A stretch of DNA of 42,249 bases from Fervidicola ferrireducens. Its GTDB lineage: Bacteria > Bacillota > Thermosediminibacteria > Thermosediminibacterales > Thermosediminibacteraceae. A model generated the notes under the pieces. That model saw only the letters and a list, made by a program, of their open reading frames with translations. It searched no databases and was not told where the DNA came from. Within the stretch, counting starts at the first letter, position 1; the number at the start of each line of letters is the position of its first letter. Made by a program: the position numbers and the translations under genes. Location: positions 1-42,249 of the forward strand of contig NZ_LOED01000020.1 in assembly GCF_001562425.1 (NCBI RefSeq), in the 5' to 3' direction. Shown here piece by piece: positions 28,176 to 36,831 of this stretch.

Positions 28176-29603
28176 ATGTATATCAACAAAAATGGGAATT
28201 TAGAAGACCTTAAAGCCAATTTTATTGACGACGAAGCCATCCGTCTTGCTTTGGAAGCTGGAAAAAAAGCTTCGAAAGAGGACGTAAGGGAAATCCTTCA
28301 AAAGGCCAGAGAAGCAAAAGGCCTCGATATCGAGGACGTTGCAAAGCTATTATTTTGCGAGGACGAAGAACTCCTGGAAGAAATGTATGCTGTGGCGAAA
28401 GAATTGAAAGAGAAGATTTACGGAAAAAGGATAGTGATATTTGCCCCCCTTTACTATAGCGATTACTGCGTAAACAACTGCCGCTACTGCGGCTACCGAA
28501 GGGACAACAAGATTTCTCGTCGGAGGCTGACGATGGAAGAAGTAAGGCGGGAAGTGGAGATTTTGGAGGAAATGGGACATAAAAGGCTGGCCCTCGAAGC
28601 CGGCGAGGACCCCGTCAACTGTCCCATCGAGTACACGCTCGAAGTGATAAAGACCGTATACGACACGCGGTTGAAAAACGGGAGCATCCGCAGGGTAAAC
28701 ATAAACATTGCCGCGACGACGGTAGAAAACTATAGAAAATTAAAGGATGCCGGAATAGGCACCTACGTCCTTTTCCAGGAGACTTACCATCGGCCCACGT
28801 ATAAATTTATGCATCCTTCAGGTCCGAAGAGCGATTACGATTATCACACGACGGCCATGGACCGGGCTATGGCGGGAGGTATCGACGATGTCGGGCTTGG
28901 GGTTTTGTTCGGCCTTTATGACTACAAATACGAGGTGCTCGCCCTGCTTCAACATGCAAAACACCTGGATGAGACCTATGGAGTAGGTCCCCATACCATA
29001 TCCTTCCCCAGGATTAAGCCGGCGTTCGGCGTTGACGTAAAAGAATTTCCACACCTTGTGTCCGACGGTGAATTCAAGAAAATAGTTGCAATAATGCGCC
29101 TTGCGGTCCCGTATACCGGCATGATACTTTCCACCAGGGAACGCCCGGAATTCAGGGAGGAAGTTATTTCCGTGGGGATATCACAGATAAGCGCGGGGTC
29201 GTGTACAGGTGTTGGCGGATACTATGAAGAAATAGCGAGAAAGGAGAGGAAAACCTGCACTCAATTTCAGGTTGAGGATCACCGCACCCCCAATGAAGTC
29301 CTGCTTTCCCTCTGCGAAAGGGGTTATCTTCCCAGTTACTGCACGGCCTGCTACCGCAGGGGGCGCACCGGCGACAGGTTCATGGAGCTTGCAAAATCGG
29401 GAAACATACAGAACTTTTGCCAGCCAAATGCCATACTCACATTCAAAGAATTCATCATGGACTACGCTGACCCGAAACTTAAAGAGATAGGAGAAAAGGT
29501 AATAGAAAAAAGCCTTGATGACATTCCCAACCCGACTATAAGGGAAAGAACGGTGGAAAGGCTAAAGAGAATAGAAAAAGGAGAAAGGGACCTTTTCTTT
29601 TAA
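28176..29603 (+). CDS. hydG: [FeFe]-hydrogenase H-cluster maturase HydG
   Basis: HydG is a radical SAM tyrosine lyase that makes the CO and CN ligands of the [FeFe]-hydrogenase H-cluster. The 475-residue protein has the radical SAM CxxxCxxC motif at C98, C102 and C105 (CVNNCRYCGY) and the C-terminal auxiliary cluster motif CTACYRRGRTGDRFM with a later NFCQPNA. Those C-terminal cysteines separate it from ThiH. A ribosome binding site GGGAGAGG precedes the ATG. hydE, hydF and hydrogenase genes are not in the window. It follows a structured leader with two terminators. A tiny ORF and a cysteine desulfurase lie downstream. Confidence 0.95.
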   Translation: MYINKNGNLEDLKANFIDDEAIRLALEAGKKASKEDVREILQKAREAKGLDIEDVAKLLFCEDEELLEEMYAVAKELKEKIYGKRIVIFAPLYYSDYCVNNCRYCGYRRDNKISRRRLTMEEVRREVEILEEMGHKRLALEAGEDPVNCPIEYTLEVIKTVYDTRLKNGSIRRVNINIAATTVENYRKLKDAGIGTYVLFQETYHRPTYKFMHPSGPKSDYDYHTTAMDRAMAGGIDDVGLGVLFGLYDYKYEVLALLQHAKHLDETYGVGPHTISFPRIKPAFGVDVKEFPHLVSDGEFKKIVAIMRLAVPYTGMILSTRERPEFREEVISVGISQISAGSCTGVGGYYEEIARKERKTCTQFQVEDHRTPNEVLLSLCERGYLPSYCTACYRRGRTGDRFMELAKSGNIQNFCQPNAILTFKEFIMDYADPKLKEIGEKVIEKSLDDIPNPTIRERTVERLKRIEKGERDLFF

Positions 29604-29615
29604 AGGGAGGCAGCT

Positions 29616-29729
29616 ATGTCGAAACATTTGAACGATAATGATGTCAAAGAGGACTTTGCCAACATCATAAAGAAAGTCGAATTAGGACAGGACCTCACTA
29701 TAAAAGAAGTGGAGCGCCGCGAACAATAG
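29616..29729 (+). CDS. Small hypothetical ORF after hydG, possibly truncated by TAG
   Basis: GGGAGG precedes an ATG that opens a 37-residue frame starting MSKHLNDNDVKEDFANIIKK and ending VERREQ, then TAG. The same frame continues after the TAG for about 30 codons (FAKIPHDAERITTAMATVSP onward) to a second TAG at about 29823. The downstream part is compatible with one helical protein of about 68 residues cut by a nonsense change, but no family is recognised. It lies 12 bp after hydG and probably in its transcript. The rest of the gap to the next gene holds only a terminator. Confidence 0.5.
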   Translation: MSKHLNDNDVKEDFANIIKKVELGQDLTIKEVERREQ

Positions 29730-29854
29730 TTTGCAAAGATACCGCATGACGCCGAAAGAATCACAACCGCAATGGCCACCGTATCCCCAGACGGACAAAG
29801 AAGGGGCTTGCTTTCTGGAGCATAGAAAAAAGCGGTTTAAATTTTTAAAAGGAT

Positions 29855-29887
29855 ATCTGCGAAAGTGCTTTTCGCAGATTCTTTTTT
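29855..29887 (+). terminator. Terminator of the hydG transcript
   Basis: ATCTGCGAAA and TTTCGCAGAT pair perfectly around GTGCT and are followed by TCTTTTTT. It separates hydG and the small ORF from the cysteine desulfurase gene. Confidence 0.85.
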
Positions 29888-29928
29888 ATGATAAAGTAAT
29901 TATTGATTTTAAAAAAGAGGTGCTGCCG

Positions 29929-31074
29929 ATGGCGTATTTCGATAATGCAGCTACTTCATGGCCGAAGCCTGAAGAAGTTTATAAGACGGTGGAAAACGTG
30001 ATGAGAAATTTCGGGGGGAATCCGGGCAGGAGCGGCCACAAAAAGGCCTTGGAAGCGGCAAGACTCATATATGAGGCAAGAGAAGTAATCGCAGAATTCT
30101 TGAATGCCGAAAGCCCCACCAACATCGTGTTTACGATGAACGCCACCGACGCCCTGAATATCGCTATAAAAGGGGTCCTTCGCCCCGGAGACCACGTTAT
30201 AACCAGTTCCATGGAGCACAACTCGGTGGCAAGACCCATATACGCCCTGACTAAATGCGGGGTAGAATGGGACATAGTAAAATGCGCGAGTGATGGAACA
30301 TTGGACCCCGAAGACGTTTTAAAGGCTATAAAGCCCAACACCCGCCTCATCGCCATGACCCATGCCTCTAATGTGACGGGAACCGTGATGCCCGTCGAGG
30401 AAATCGGTAAGATTGCTCGAGAAAGGGAGATCGTATTTCTGGTCGATGCGGCTCAGTCCATAGGTGTTCTTGATATAGACGTGAAAAAACTCAATATAGA
30501 CCTCCTGGCCTTTCCGGGGCACAAAGGCCTTTACGGCCCCCAGGGCACCGGTGGGCTGTACGTCAGGGAAGGGATTAAGCTGACGCCGTTAAAGCAGGGG
30601 GGTACGGGTAGTTTTTCGGAAGAACTCATGCAGCCCGATATACTTCCCGACTTGCTGGAGGCCGGAACTCTTAACACTCCCGGGATTGCTGGGCTTGCAG
30701 AGGGGGTAAGGTTTTTGAAAAAGATGGGGCTTTCCCGCATCCGCACTCACGAGGAAATGCTTGCCCGGAGGTTTTTGGAAGGCCTCGAGAAAATCGAGGG
30801 CATAACCGTTTACGGCTGCCCGAAACAAAGAAGCGAAGTAGCGGTGATTTCCCTGAACTTAAAAAATCTGGATTCATCCGAGCTTGCCTTCTTGCTGGAC
30901 AGCAGATACGACATTCAGGTGAGGCCGGGACTCCACTGCAGCCCGCTGGCGCACAAGACCATTGGCACCATCGAAAGGGGGACCGTAAGGTTCAGTTTTT
31001 CGATATTCAACACGATTGAGGAGGTTGAAAAGGCTCTTTCTGCGCTGGAAGAGATTTCTAGTGAAATCGGGTAA
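29929..31074 (+). CDS. Cysteine desulfurase family protein (class V aminotransferase fold)
   Basis: This 381-residue PLP enzyme resembles the SufS/Csd-type cysteine desulfurases, which release sulfur from cysteine for Fe-S clusters or other sulfur uses. MAYFDNAATSWPKPEEV, the PLP-binding lysine in FPGHKGLYGPQGTGGLYV, and a candidate persulfide cysteine in RPGLHCSPLAHKTIGT are present. The start is the ATG at 29929 after AGAGGTG; an upstream frame from 29731 crosses the terminator and is not plausible. Its neighbour HydG needs Fe-S clusters, so a supply role is possible but unproven. Confidence 0.9.
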   Translation: MAYFDNAATSWPKPEEVYKTVENVMRNFGGNPGRSGHKKALEAARLIYEAREVIAEFLNAESPTNIVFTMNATDALNIAIKGVLRPGDHVITSSMEHNSVARPIYALTKCGVEWDIVKCASDGTLDPEDVLKAIKPNTRLIAMTHASNVTGTVMPVEEIGKIAREREIVFLVDAAQSIGVLDIDVKKLNIDLLAFPGHKGLYGPQGTGGLYVREGIKLTPLKQGGTGSFSEELMQPDILPDLLEAGTLNTPGIAGLAEGVRFLKKMGLSRIRTHEEMLARRFLEGLEKIEGITVYGCPKQRSEVAVISLNLKNLDSSELAFLLDSRYDIQVRPGLHCSPLAHKTIGTIERGTVRFSFSIFNTIEEVEKALSALEEISSEIG

Positions 31075-31105
31075 GTTTTAATCCGCGAAAGGAGGATAAC
31101 GCAAT

Positions 31106-31801
31106 TTGTTTGGCACGATAGTAAACTCGGTAGCCATCATAGCAGGTGCCCTGATGGGGAATCTCCTAAAAGGCCGCTTTTCCGAAAACATCAGCACCAC
31201 TCTCATGCAGGGCCTAAGCCTTGTGGTGATGCTGATAGGACTATCGATGGCTTTAAAAACGGAAAATCTCCTCATCGTGACCCTCAGCATCGTTAGCGGC
31301 GCGATTCTGGGCGAGATTATGAGAATTGAGGAAAGGTTGAACCGGCTTGGAGAAACGCTCGAAAAACGCTTCGGCAGCGGCGACGGAGATTTTACCAAAG
31401 CTTTTGTATCTGCCAGCCTGATTTACTGCGTCGGGGCCATGGCCATTATGGGGGCCATCGAAAGCGGTCTTACGGGGAATCACAGCATATTGCTGGTGAA
31501 GTCTATATTGGACGGCGTGTCCGCAGTGGTTTTTTCGTCCACTTTGGGTATAGGGGTGGCTTTTTCGGCGGTGACGGTCTTCCTTTATCAGGGTAGCATA
31601 GCTTTGGCGGCTGGGTTTATAAAGTCATACCTTACCGATGCCATAATTGCGGAAATGACGGCAGCCGGCGGGCTTTTAATTTTTGGAATAGGAATCAATA
31701 TGCTGGAGGGGAAATCCCGGGTAAAGGTCGGCAATCTGCTGCCTGCCGTTTTTACCGCCATTGTCTTTACGATGCTGTTTTCAAAGTTTCCGAAGTTGTA
31801 A
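31106..31801 (+). CDS. DUF554 family membrane protein
   Basis: This 231-residue multi-pass membrane protein belongs to DUF554 (YdfK/YqgA-like), whose function is unknown, possibly transport. Hydrophobic segments include GTIVNSVAIIAGALMGNLL, LSLVVMLIGLSMALK, MAIMGAIESGL, and a C-terminal LPAVFTAIVFTMLF. It starts with TTG, with AAGGAGG 8 nt upstream. Glycine-rich repeats typical of the family (FGIGINMLEG) are seen. Confidence 0.85.
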   Translation: MFGTIVNSVAIIAGALMGNLLKGRFSENISTTLMQGLSLVVMLIGLSMALKTENLLIVTLSIVSGAILGEIMRIEERLNRLGETLEKRFGSGDGDFTKAFVSASLIYCVGAMAIMGAIESGLTGNHSILLVKSILDGVSAVVFSSTLGIGVAFSAVTVFLYQGSIALAAGFIKSYLTDAIIAEMTAAGGLLIFGIGINMLEGKSRVKVGNLLPAVFTAIVFTMLFSKFPKL

Positions 31802-31819
31802 AAGTTGGAGGAATCTTAT

Positions 31820-32362
31820 ATGGCGCTAAATTTTACCAATTTATTGCATGGCTTTTTTGAGGCAAACCTGGACAAGGTTTTAATGTTGCTGACTGTAATC
31901 TCGCTTTTAAGTCTTATTGTCTTCATAGCCATAAATGTCAAGCTGAACAGAATTGCGAAAAATTATGCCGCCCTTATGAAAGGAGCCGAAGGCAAAAATT
32001 TGGAAGAAATGCTGATCGAATATTTCCAAAGCGTAAAACAGGCGATGTCAGAGGTGGCGGCCGTCAAGGAACGGGTTAATATTCTGGAAAAGGACATGCT
32101 TTTTGCGGTCCAGAAGGTACATATAAAAAAATACAATGCCTTTGCAGATATGGGCGGCAATCTGAGTTTTTCGATGGCCCTGCTGAACGGTGAAAACAGC
32201 GGGGTCATTATCACGGGTATTTACGGCAGGGAAGAGAGCCGTGTGTATTTGAAACCGGTCGTAAATGGAGACTCAACCTGTGTGCTGAGCCCGGAAGAAA
32301 AAGAAGTTCTCGAAAAAGCGAAGACAAAAGCAGGATTTTGGGACTCAAAGAGCGAATTTTAA
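31820..32362 (+). CDS. DUF4446 family protein
   Basis: This 180-residue protein has one N-terminal membrane helix (VLMLLTVISLLSLIVFIAINVKL), a coiled-coil segment, and a conserved C-terminal part VHIKKYNAFADMGGNLSFSMALLNGENSGVIITGIYGREE. This is the DUF4446 family found near chromosome-partition genes in Bacillota; no function is known. The start is set at the ATG at 31820, since GGAGGA lies inside the longer TTG-initiated frame. Confidence 0.88.
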   Translation: MALNFTNLLHGFFEANLDKVLMLLTVISLLSLIVFIAINVKLNRIAKNYAALMKGAEGKNLEEMLIEYFQSVKQAMSEVAAVKERVNILEKDMLFAVQKVHIKKYNAFADMGGNLSFSMALLNGENSGVIITGIYGREESRVYLKPVVNGDSTCVLSPEEKEVLEKAKTKAGFWDSKSEF

Positions 32363-32408
32363 GTTTTCGAAAACCCTGGCAGCAACCTGAAAGGGGGGCG
32401 GGAAATAG

Positions 32409-33317
32409 GTGAGAAGCGGCAAGAAAAAGCTTGTCACATTTATGATAATACCTCATTCTGAGAAATCAATTTATTCCATTTCGCTTTCCTATTCATTTTT
32501 AAAGGCTTTAAAGTACATAGCCGCCGCATCTGCCTTTTCACTGGTGGCAGCGGGCATTTATTTTTTCGCATCTTACAGCGAACTTAAGGCAAAAAATGAG
32601 GAATTGTCGTCAAAGGTGCAAAGGTACGCGGAAGTACAGGCGAGACTAAATTATTACGAAGAAAAAACAAAAAGCATGGAACAAAAGGTAAAGGAAATGG
32701 AAATGCTGGATGCCAGCTTGAGGCAACTTTTGAAGGACGACCCCTTTTTGAAGGACAAGCTCAACAAGACGAGTTCGAGAAGTTTGCCGTCTGAACTTGC
32801 CAGCAGAAGCGGTGTGGATAGAGAAGCGGCGTTAGAAAGGCTGGAGGACCTGGAACTAAAGCTCGAAGAACGAGAAAGGAGCATGAAGGAACTGATTTCG
32901 GCCATAGAACAGAGAATTTTAAGACTTGCTGCGACGCCTTCGATATGGCCTGTACAAGGGAGTATTACTTCACATTTTGGCTACAGGCGCTCTCCTTTTG
33001 GGAAAAGCATGGAGTTTCATGATGGGATAGACATTGCGGCTCCTTACGGCAGCGAGGTTAGAGCCGCGGCGGATGGACGGGTTATCTTTTCCGGGTACAA
33101 ATCGGGCTACGGTTACATGGTGGAAATTAATCACGGCTACGGGCATGTAACGGCTTACGGCCACCTTTCAAAAATATTGGTGAGGGAAGGGCAGTACGTT
33201 AAGAAAGGTCAGACAATAGGAAGGGTGGGAAGTAGCGGCAGAAGTACAGGTCCCCATGTTCATTATATGGTAAAGGTGAACGGCTCTCTTGTAGACCCGG
33301 ATGAATATTTAGACTAA
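32409..33317 (+). CDS. M23 family metallopeptidase (LytM domain), membrane-anchored
   Basis: This 302-residue protein has a short basic N-terminus, one membrane helix (ALKYIAAASAFSLVAAGIYFFAS), a long coiled coil at about 58-175, and a C-terminal M23 (LytM) domain. The domain has the zinc motif HDGIDIAAPYGSEV, then NHGYGHVTAYGHL and GPHVHYMV, with all the metal histidines. It likely cuts or regulates cut sites in peptidoglycan outside the membrane. The GTG start follows a GGGGGG site. The bactofilin gene is just downstream, a pairing often seen for LytM proteins. Confidence 0.92.
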   Translation: MRSGKKKLVTFMIIPHSEKSIYSISLSYSFLKALKYIAAASAFSLVAAGIYFFASYSELKAKNEELSSKVQRYAEVQARLNYYEEKTKSMEQKVKEMEMLDASLRQLLKDDPFLKDKLNKTSSRSLPSELASRSGVDREAALERLEDLELKLEERERSMKELISAIEQRILRLAATPSIWPVQGSITSHFGYRRSPFGKSMEFHDGIDIAAPYGSEVRAAADGRVIFSGYKSGYGYMVEINHGYGHVTAYGHLSKILVREGQYVKKGQTIGRVGSSGRSTGPHVHYMVKVNGSLVDPDEYLD

Positions 33318-33330
33318 TGAGGAGGTTAGC

Positions 33331-33705
33331 ATGTTTGGACGAAAAAATGAAGAGATAAAGATAAACCCTGAGGCGGTAGATACCCTTATAGGTAAAGGGA
33401 CGGAAATCAAGGGCACAATCAGAGCTACCGGAGTTCTTCGAATAGAAGGCAGGATAGAAGGGGAACTGGAAAGTACCGGCGATATAATTATCGCCGAGAC
33501 CGGTGTGGTAAACGCCCAGCTGAAAGCAAGAAATGCTGTAATTGCAGGGGAAGTCAATGGAAATGTTTTTCTTTCGGGGAAACTGGAGATTAAATCTTCC
33601 GGCAGGGTATTGGGGGATTTAAAGGTAGAAGGCTTAACCGTTGAAGACGGCGCCTTTTTCGAAGGCAGGTGTGAAATGAATAGGACCAAGGAGGTTGAGA
33701 GTTGA
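33331..33705 (+). CDS. Bactofilin (polymer-forming cytoskeletal protein)
   Basis: This 124-residue bactofilin has the repeating beta-helix pattern GKGTEIKGTIRATGVLRIEGRIEGELESTGDIIIAET, with regular hydrophobic positions and glycines. Bactofilins form filaments that help cell shape, often near M23 peptidases, as here. GAGGAGG precedes the ATG, and its stop overlaps the TTG of the lipid kinase gene. Confidence 0.92.
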   Translation: MFGRKNEEIKINPEAVDTLIGKGTEIKGTIRATGVLRIEGRIEGELESTGDIIIAETGVVNAQLKARNAVIAGEVNGNVFLSGKLEIKSSGRVLGDLKVEGLTVEDGAFFEGRCEMNRTKEVES

Positions 33706-34571
33706 AAGCTTTTTTTGTAGTAAATCCGACTGCCGGAAAGAAAAGGGCTTTGACAATTTGGAACCGCTTGAAAACATTAATAGACATTCCCTATGAATTT
33801 GCACTGACCAAAAGTCCCGGGCAGGCTACCGAGATTGCAAGAGAAGCGGTAAAAGCGGGTTACGGCAAAATTGTCGCTGTGGGCGGTGACGGCACCGTTC
33901 GGGAAGTTGTCCAGGCCCTTTCGCATAGCGAGGCCTGTTTGGGAGTAATTCCCGCAGGTACAGGCAACGATTTTATACGATCAGTGGGAATACCATCAGA
34001 ACCCAAAAGAGCGCTGGAAATAATAAAAAACGGTAACGTTCGACGCATAGATTTATTGAGGGCGGGTGACAATTTTTTCGTAAACGTGGTGGGAGCCGGT
34101 TTGGATGCCGAAGTAGCCGATGCAGTCAATAAAAGTGTGAGGTTTTTTAATGGAACCCTAACTTACTTGGTACAGCTGATGAAAGTTTTAACGGTATATA
34201 CTACCAGGGATGTAACCATAGAAATAGACGGCAAGACGGTAAAGCGAAGGGCATGGCTGGTTTCCGTGGGCAACGCCAGGTATTACGGCGGCGGCATGAT
34301 GATATGTCCGGATGCTCTCGTAGACGACGGTTTTCTCGTTGTCTGCATAGTCAACGAGATAAGTAAAGCAGAACTTTTGAGGTTTTTACCCTGCGTGTTT
34401 TCGGGAAAACACAAAAATCACCCGGCTTACGAGGTCCTGAAAGGGAAAAAGGTAAAAATAAAATTTGCTCCTCCCGCCAAGGTTCACGCCGACGGAGATG
34501 TTATAGGCGTTACTCCTGTGGAGTTTTCGGTCGAGCCTGGAGCTTTGAAGGTATTGACGTGGAAAGCATAA
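33702..34571 (+). CDS. Diacylglycerol/lipid kinase family protein (YegS/BmrU-like)
   Basis: This 289-residue lipid kinase has VVNPTAGKKRALTIW, the nucleotide-binding GGDGTVREVVQAL and GTGNDFIRSVGIP motifs, and a beta-sandwich C-terminal half with VHADGDVIGVTPVEFSV. The substrate, diacylglycerol or a related lipid, is not resolved. It begins with TTG after GGAGG and is coupled to the bactofilin stop. Confidence 0.9.
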   Translation: MKAFFVVNPTAGKKRALTIWNRLKTLIDIPYEFALTKSPGQATEIAREAVKAGYGKIVAVGGDGTVREVVQALSHSEACLGVIPAGTGNDFIRSVGIPSEPKRALEIIKNGNVRRIDLLRAGDNFFVNVVGAGLDAEVADAVNKSVRFFNGTLTYLVQLMKVLTVYTTRDVTIEIDGKTVKRRAWLVSVGNARYYGGGMMICPDALVDDGFLVVCIVNEISKAELLRFLPCVFSGKHKNHPAYEVLKGKKVKIKFAPPAKVHADGDVIGVTPVEFSVEPGALKVLTWKA

Positions 34572-34612
34572 TTCTGCCAGCTTCCGAGAAAAATAGAATC
34601 GGAGGTGGCAGG

Positions 34613-34909
34613 ATGACCCGGGTAATAGCAGTGGAAGATGGTCTTGAGGATCTGAGCGAATATTTAACAGCGCGGGGGTTTATAGCCATGCCGTGGAGCA
34701 AGGTGAACGGCCCCGTGGATGCCGTAATTTACAGAGGGAAAAAACTGAAAGAAATAACCGCCATGCCTTTCGCCGCTTTGACGGAGCAAACGGCGGAAGA
34801 ACTCTATTCCAGAAACTCTTTCGGAGTATTGCTCGTAAATGCCGAAGGCAGGACGCGGGAAGAAATATACGAGATAATAAAAAACAGGATTTATGATCAT
34901 TTTATCTAA
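34613..34909 (+). CDS. UPF0180 (YkuS) family protein
   Basis: This 98-residue protein is of the YkuS/UPF0180 family, with VEDGLEDLSEYLTARGF and VDAVIYRG. It has no known function. The ATG at 34613 follows GGAGGTGG; a longer frame overlapping the lipid kinase is not needed. A bidirectional terminator follows. Confidence 0.85.
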   Translation: MTRVIAVEDGLEDLSEYLTARGFIAMPWSKVNGPVDAVIYRGKKLKEITAMPFAALTEQTAEELYSRNSFGVLLVNAEGRTREEIYEIIKNRIYDHFI

Positions 34910-34910
34910 A

Positions 34911-34936
34911 AAAAAGCTGCCAGAAGGCAGCTTTTT
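34911..34936. terminator. Bidirectional terminator between convergent genes
   Basis: AAAAAGCTGCC and GGCAGCTTTTT pair around AGAA. The A-run and T-run on either side allow termination from both strands, for the YkuS-type gene and for yyaC. Confidence 0.9.
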
Positions 34937-35504
34937 AAGTGAAAAACTGCTTCATTCCCAGAGCTATTCCTTCGGAAATTACCTTTGCCATCTTCATTAC
35001 CAAAAACAAGCGGGTATTTTGCAAAACAAAGAATTCCATAAATCCTCCTACGTTGACGACCCCGGTGATGTGGAGTTGACCTACCTCAGGCAAATTCTTG
35101 TTGACTCCCGCTCCCGGTTTAATAGGTCCTCTTCCAATCTTTACCGTTCCCACATTTTCAGAGCGGCCCAAAGACGCGTCCACGGCGACTATGTAAGGTT
35201 CTTTGAAACTATAAAGTTCCTGAAGTATATTCTCGAGATTGCCGGCGTGGACCGGTTCGGCGAGACAACCCTTCACCTGGGCGTGGAGAAAGTTTTTTTC
35301 CTTGAGCATGTTTCCTACCAAAGGGCCGAGGGAATCTCCGGTAGAGCGGTCGGTGCCTATGCAGAGAAACACTATCGGCGAAGGGGGACAATAAGTTTCG
35401 GATAGAAGGGTGGCAAATCCGTGAGCGATAGCTTCTACAGCATTGGGATTGTCTATATGAACCCTTATGCCGTAGGGTCTCAATGCCTGGGGGTCTAAAA
35501 GCAT
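34935..35504 (-). CDS. yyaC: Spore protease YyaC (DUF1256)
   Basis: This 189-residue protein is YyaC, a relative of the germination protease found in spore formers. The pattern FLCIGTDRSTGDSLGPLVGNML, VDASLGRSENVG and GVVNVGGFMEFFVLQNTRL are characteristic. The start is the ATG at 35504 after AGGAGG. It is alone on the minus strand in this part of the window. Its presence supports sporulation ability. Confidence 0.92.
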   Translation of the reverse strand: MLLDPQALRPYGIRVHIDNPNAVEAIAHGFATLLSETYCPPSPIVFLCIGTDRSTGDSLGPLVGNMLKEKNFLHAQVKGCLAEPVHAGNLENILQELYSFKEPYIVAVDASLGRSENVGTVKIGRGPIKPGAGVNKNLPEVGQLHITGVVNVGGFMEFFVLQNTRLFLVMKMAKVISEGIALGMKQFFT

Positions 35505-35626
35505 ATTTTTCCTCCTGAAAACCTTTTTTAACATTATATGTAATTTTTTTGGGTAGTATGCATCGACAACTTGAAATAAAATTAAAGAGAGGTCTTTTAT
35601 TTTCTGAAAGAAAGGGGGAATCAGGT

Positions 35627-36199
35627 ATGAATTGGCTGGACATACTGCTACTTCTCATTTTCTTAAAAAGCGCGATAGAAGGTTTCACCAGGGGGTTTGT
35701 TCTTTCGGCATTCAGAATACTGGGCGTTTTAACGGCTCTTTATGTGGGCCTTTTTTACAGGGATACGGCGGCGAACTTTATAAAAGGCAATGTAAACGTC
35801 AACGAAGCACTCAAGCCAGTGCTTAACATGACAGGTTCCCGAGCAAATCCGGGAGCCCTTCCTGCGGGGCCGGCCATCGATTCGCTCGTCCAAATGGCAT
35901 TGTCAGCGATAAGCTTTCTCATAATTTTTCTTGCAGTCCAGCTTCTTTTTGCCGTGCTGGGATTTTTCGTAAATGGGATGTTCAGATTTTCCGGGCTTTC
36001 CTTACCGAATCGCATATTGGGGTTTTTGCTGGGACTTTTATCCACTTCCTTGTGGGTTGTGCTGATAAATTCCGTTATCACTCCTTTCGTAATGGCGTGG
36101 CCGGGAAGCGTTCTTGAAAGAGGTATATCCGGTTCGTATATCCTTCAAAAATTGAAGTTTCTGGATTTTATAACTCCTGTTGTGATAAAATTGATATAG
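35627..36199 (+). CDS. CvpA family membrane protein
   Basis: This 190-residue protein has four likely membrane segments and the CvpA beginning MNWLDILLLLIFLKSAIEGFTRGF. CvpA proteins are linked to colicin V export in E. coli and to envelope integrity elsewhere. The ATG at 35627 follows AAAGGGGGAA; a longer upstream frame is not supported. It starts a run of plus-strand genes to gdpP. Confidence 0.85.
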   Translation: MNWLDILLLLIFLKSAIEGFTRGFVLSAFRILGVLTALYVGLFYRDTAANFIKGNVNVNEALKPVLNMTGSRANPGALPAGPAIDSLVQMALSAISFLIIFLAVQLLFAVLGFFVNGMFRFSGLSLPNRILGFLLGLLSTSLWVVLINSVITPFVMAWPGSVLERGISGSYILQKLKFLDFITPVVIKLI

Positions 36200-36212
36200 A
36201 GGAGGGAGAAAA

Positions 36213-36812
36213 ATGGCAATAGAGGTGGACTGCAGAGGGAAAAAATGTCCCGAGCCGATTATCATGACGAAAAAAGCCTTAGATTCAATTGAATGTGGAA
36301 AAGTCATGGCTGTTGTAGACAACGAAGTTGCCCGGGACAACATCATTAAATTGGCGAAGCACAATGGATACAATTACTTTTATGAAGAAAAAGAAGGGGA
36401 GTACCGCATATACATTGAGAAGAATCCCGGGGAGAAAAAAACGGATGAAAAGGAAAAGGAAAAGGTTGAAAAAAGAGCCTACTCATACGTGATTCTAATT
36501 ACCGGCGATACTCTAGGTAGAGGTTCAGAAGAGCTAGGAAAACTTCTCATGAGAAACTATATTTATACTTTGAAGGATATCGAGCATTTGCCGGAGTGCA
36601 TAATGTTTTTAAATAAAGGAGTGTACCTCACCACCAAAGGATCGGAAGTTCTGGAAACCTTAAAGCAACTGGAATCTAAGGGAGTGGAGGTGCTTTCCTG
36701 CGGCACCTGCCTTGACTACTACGGATTGAAGGAAGAGCTGGCCGTAGGGAGCATCACCAATATGTACGCGATAGCGGAAAAGCTCTCCGAATTCAGAGCT
36801 GTCGTACTGTAA
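36213..36812 (+). CDS. yedF: Sulfurtransferase-like selenium metabolism protein YedF
   Basis: This 199-residue protein has an N-terminal TusA/SirA domain with the CPEP motif at 12-15, a lysine/glutamate-rich linker near 70-88, and a C-terminal DsrE-like domain with GTCLDYYGL. YedF proteins associate with selenium metabolism in many anaerobes. No selenoprotein machinery is seen in the window. GGAGGG precedes the ATG. Confidence 0.9.
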   Translation: MAIEVDCRGKKCPEPIIMTKKALDSIECGKVMAVVDNEVARDNIIKLAKHNGYNYFYEEKEGEYRIYIEKNPGEKKTDEKEKEKVEKRAYSYVILITGDTLGRGSEELGKLLMRNYIYTLKDIEHLPECIMFLNKGVYLTTKGSEVLETLKQLESKGVEVLSCGTCLDYYGLKEELAVGSITNMYAIAEKLSEFRAVVL

Positions 36813-36831
36813 TTAGGGGGATACTTCCGCT

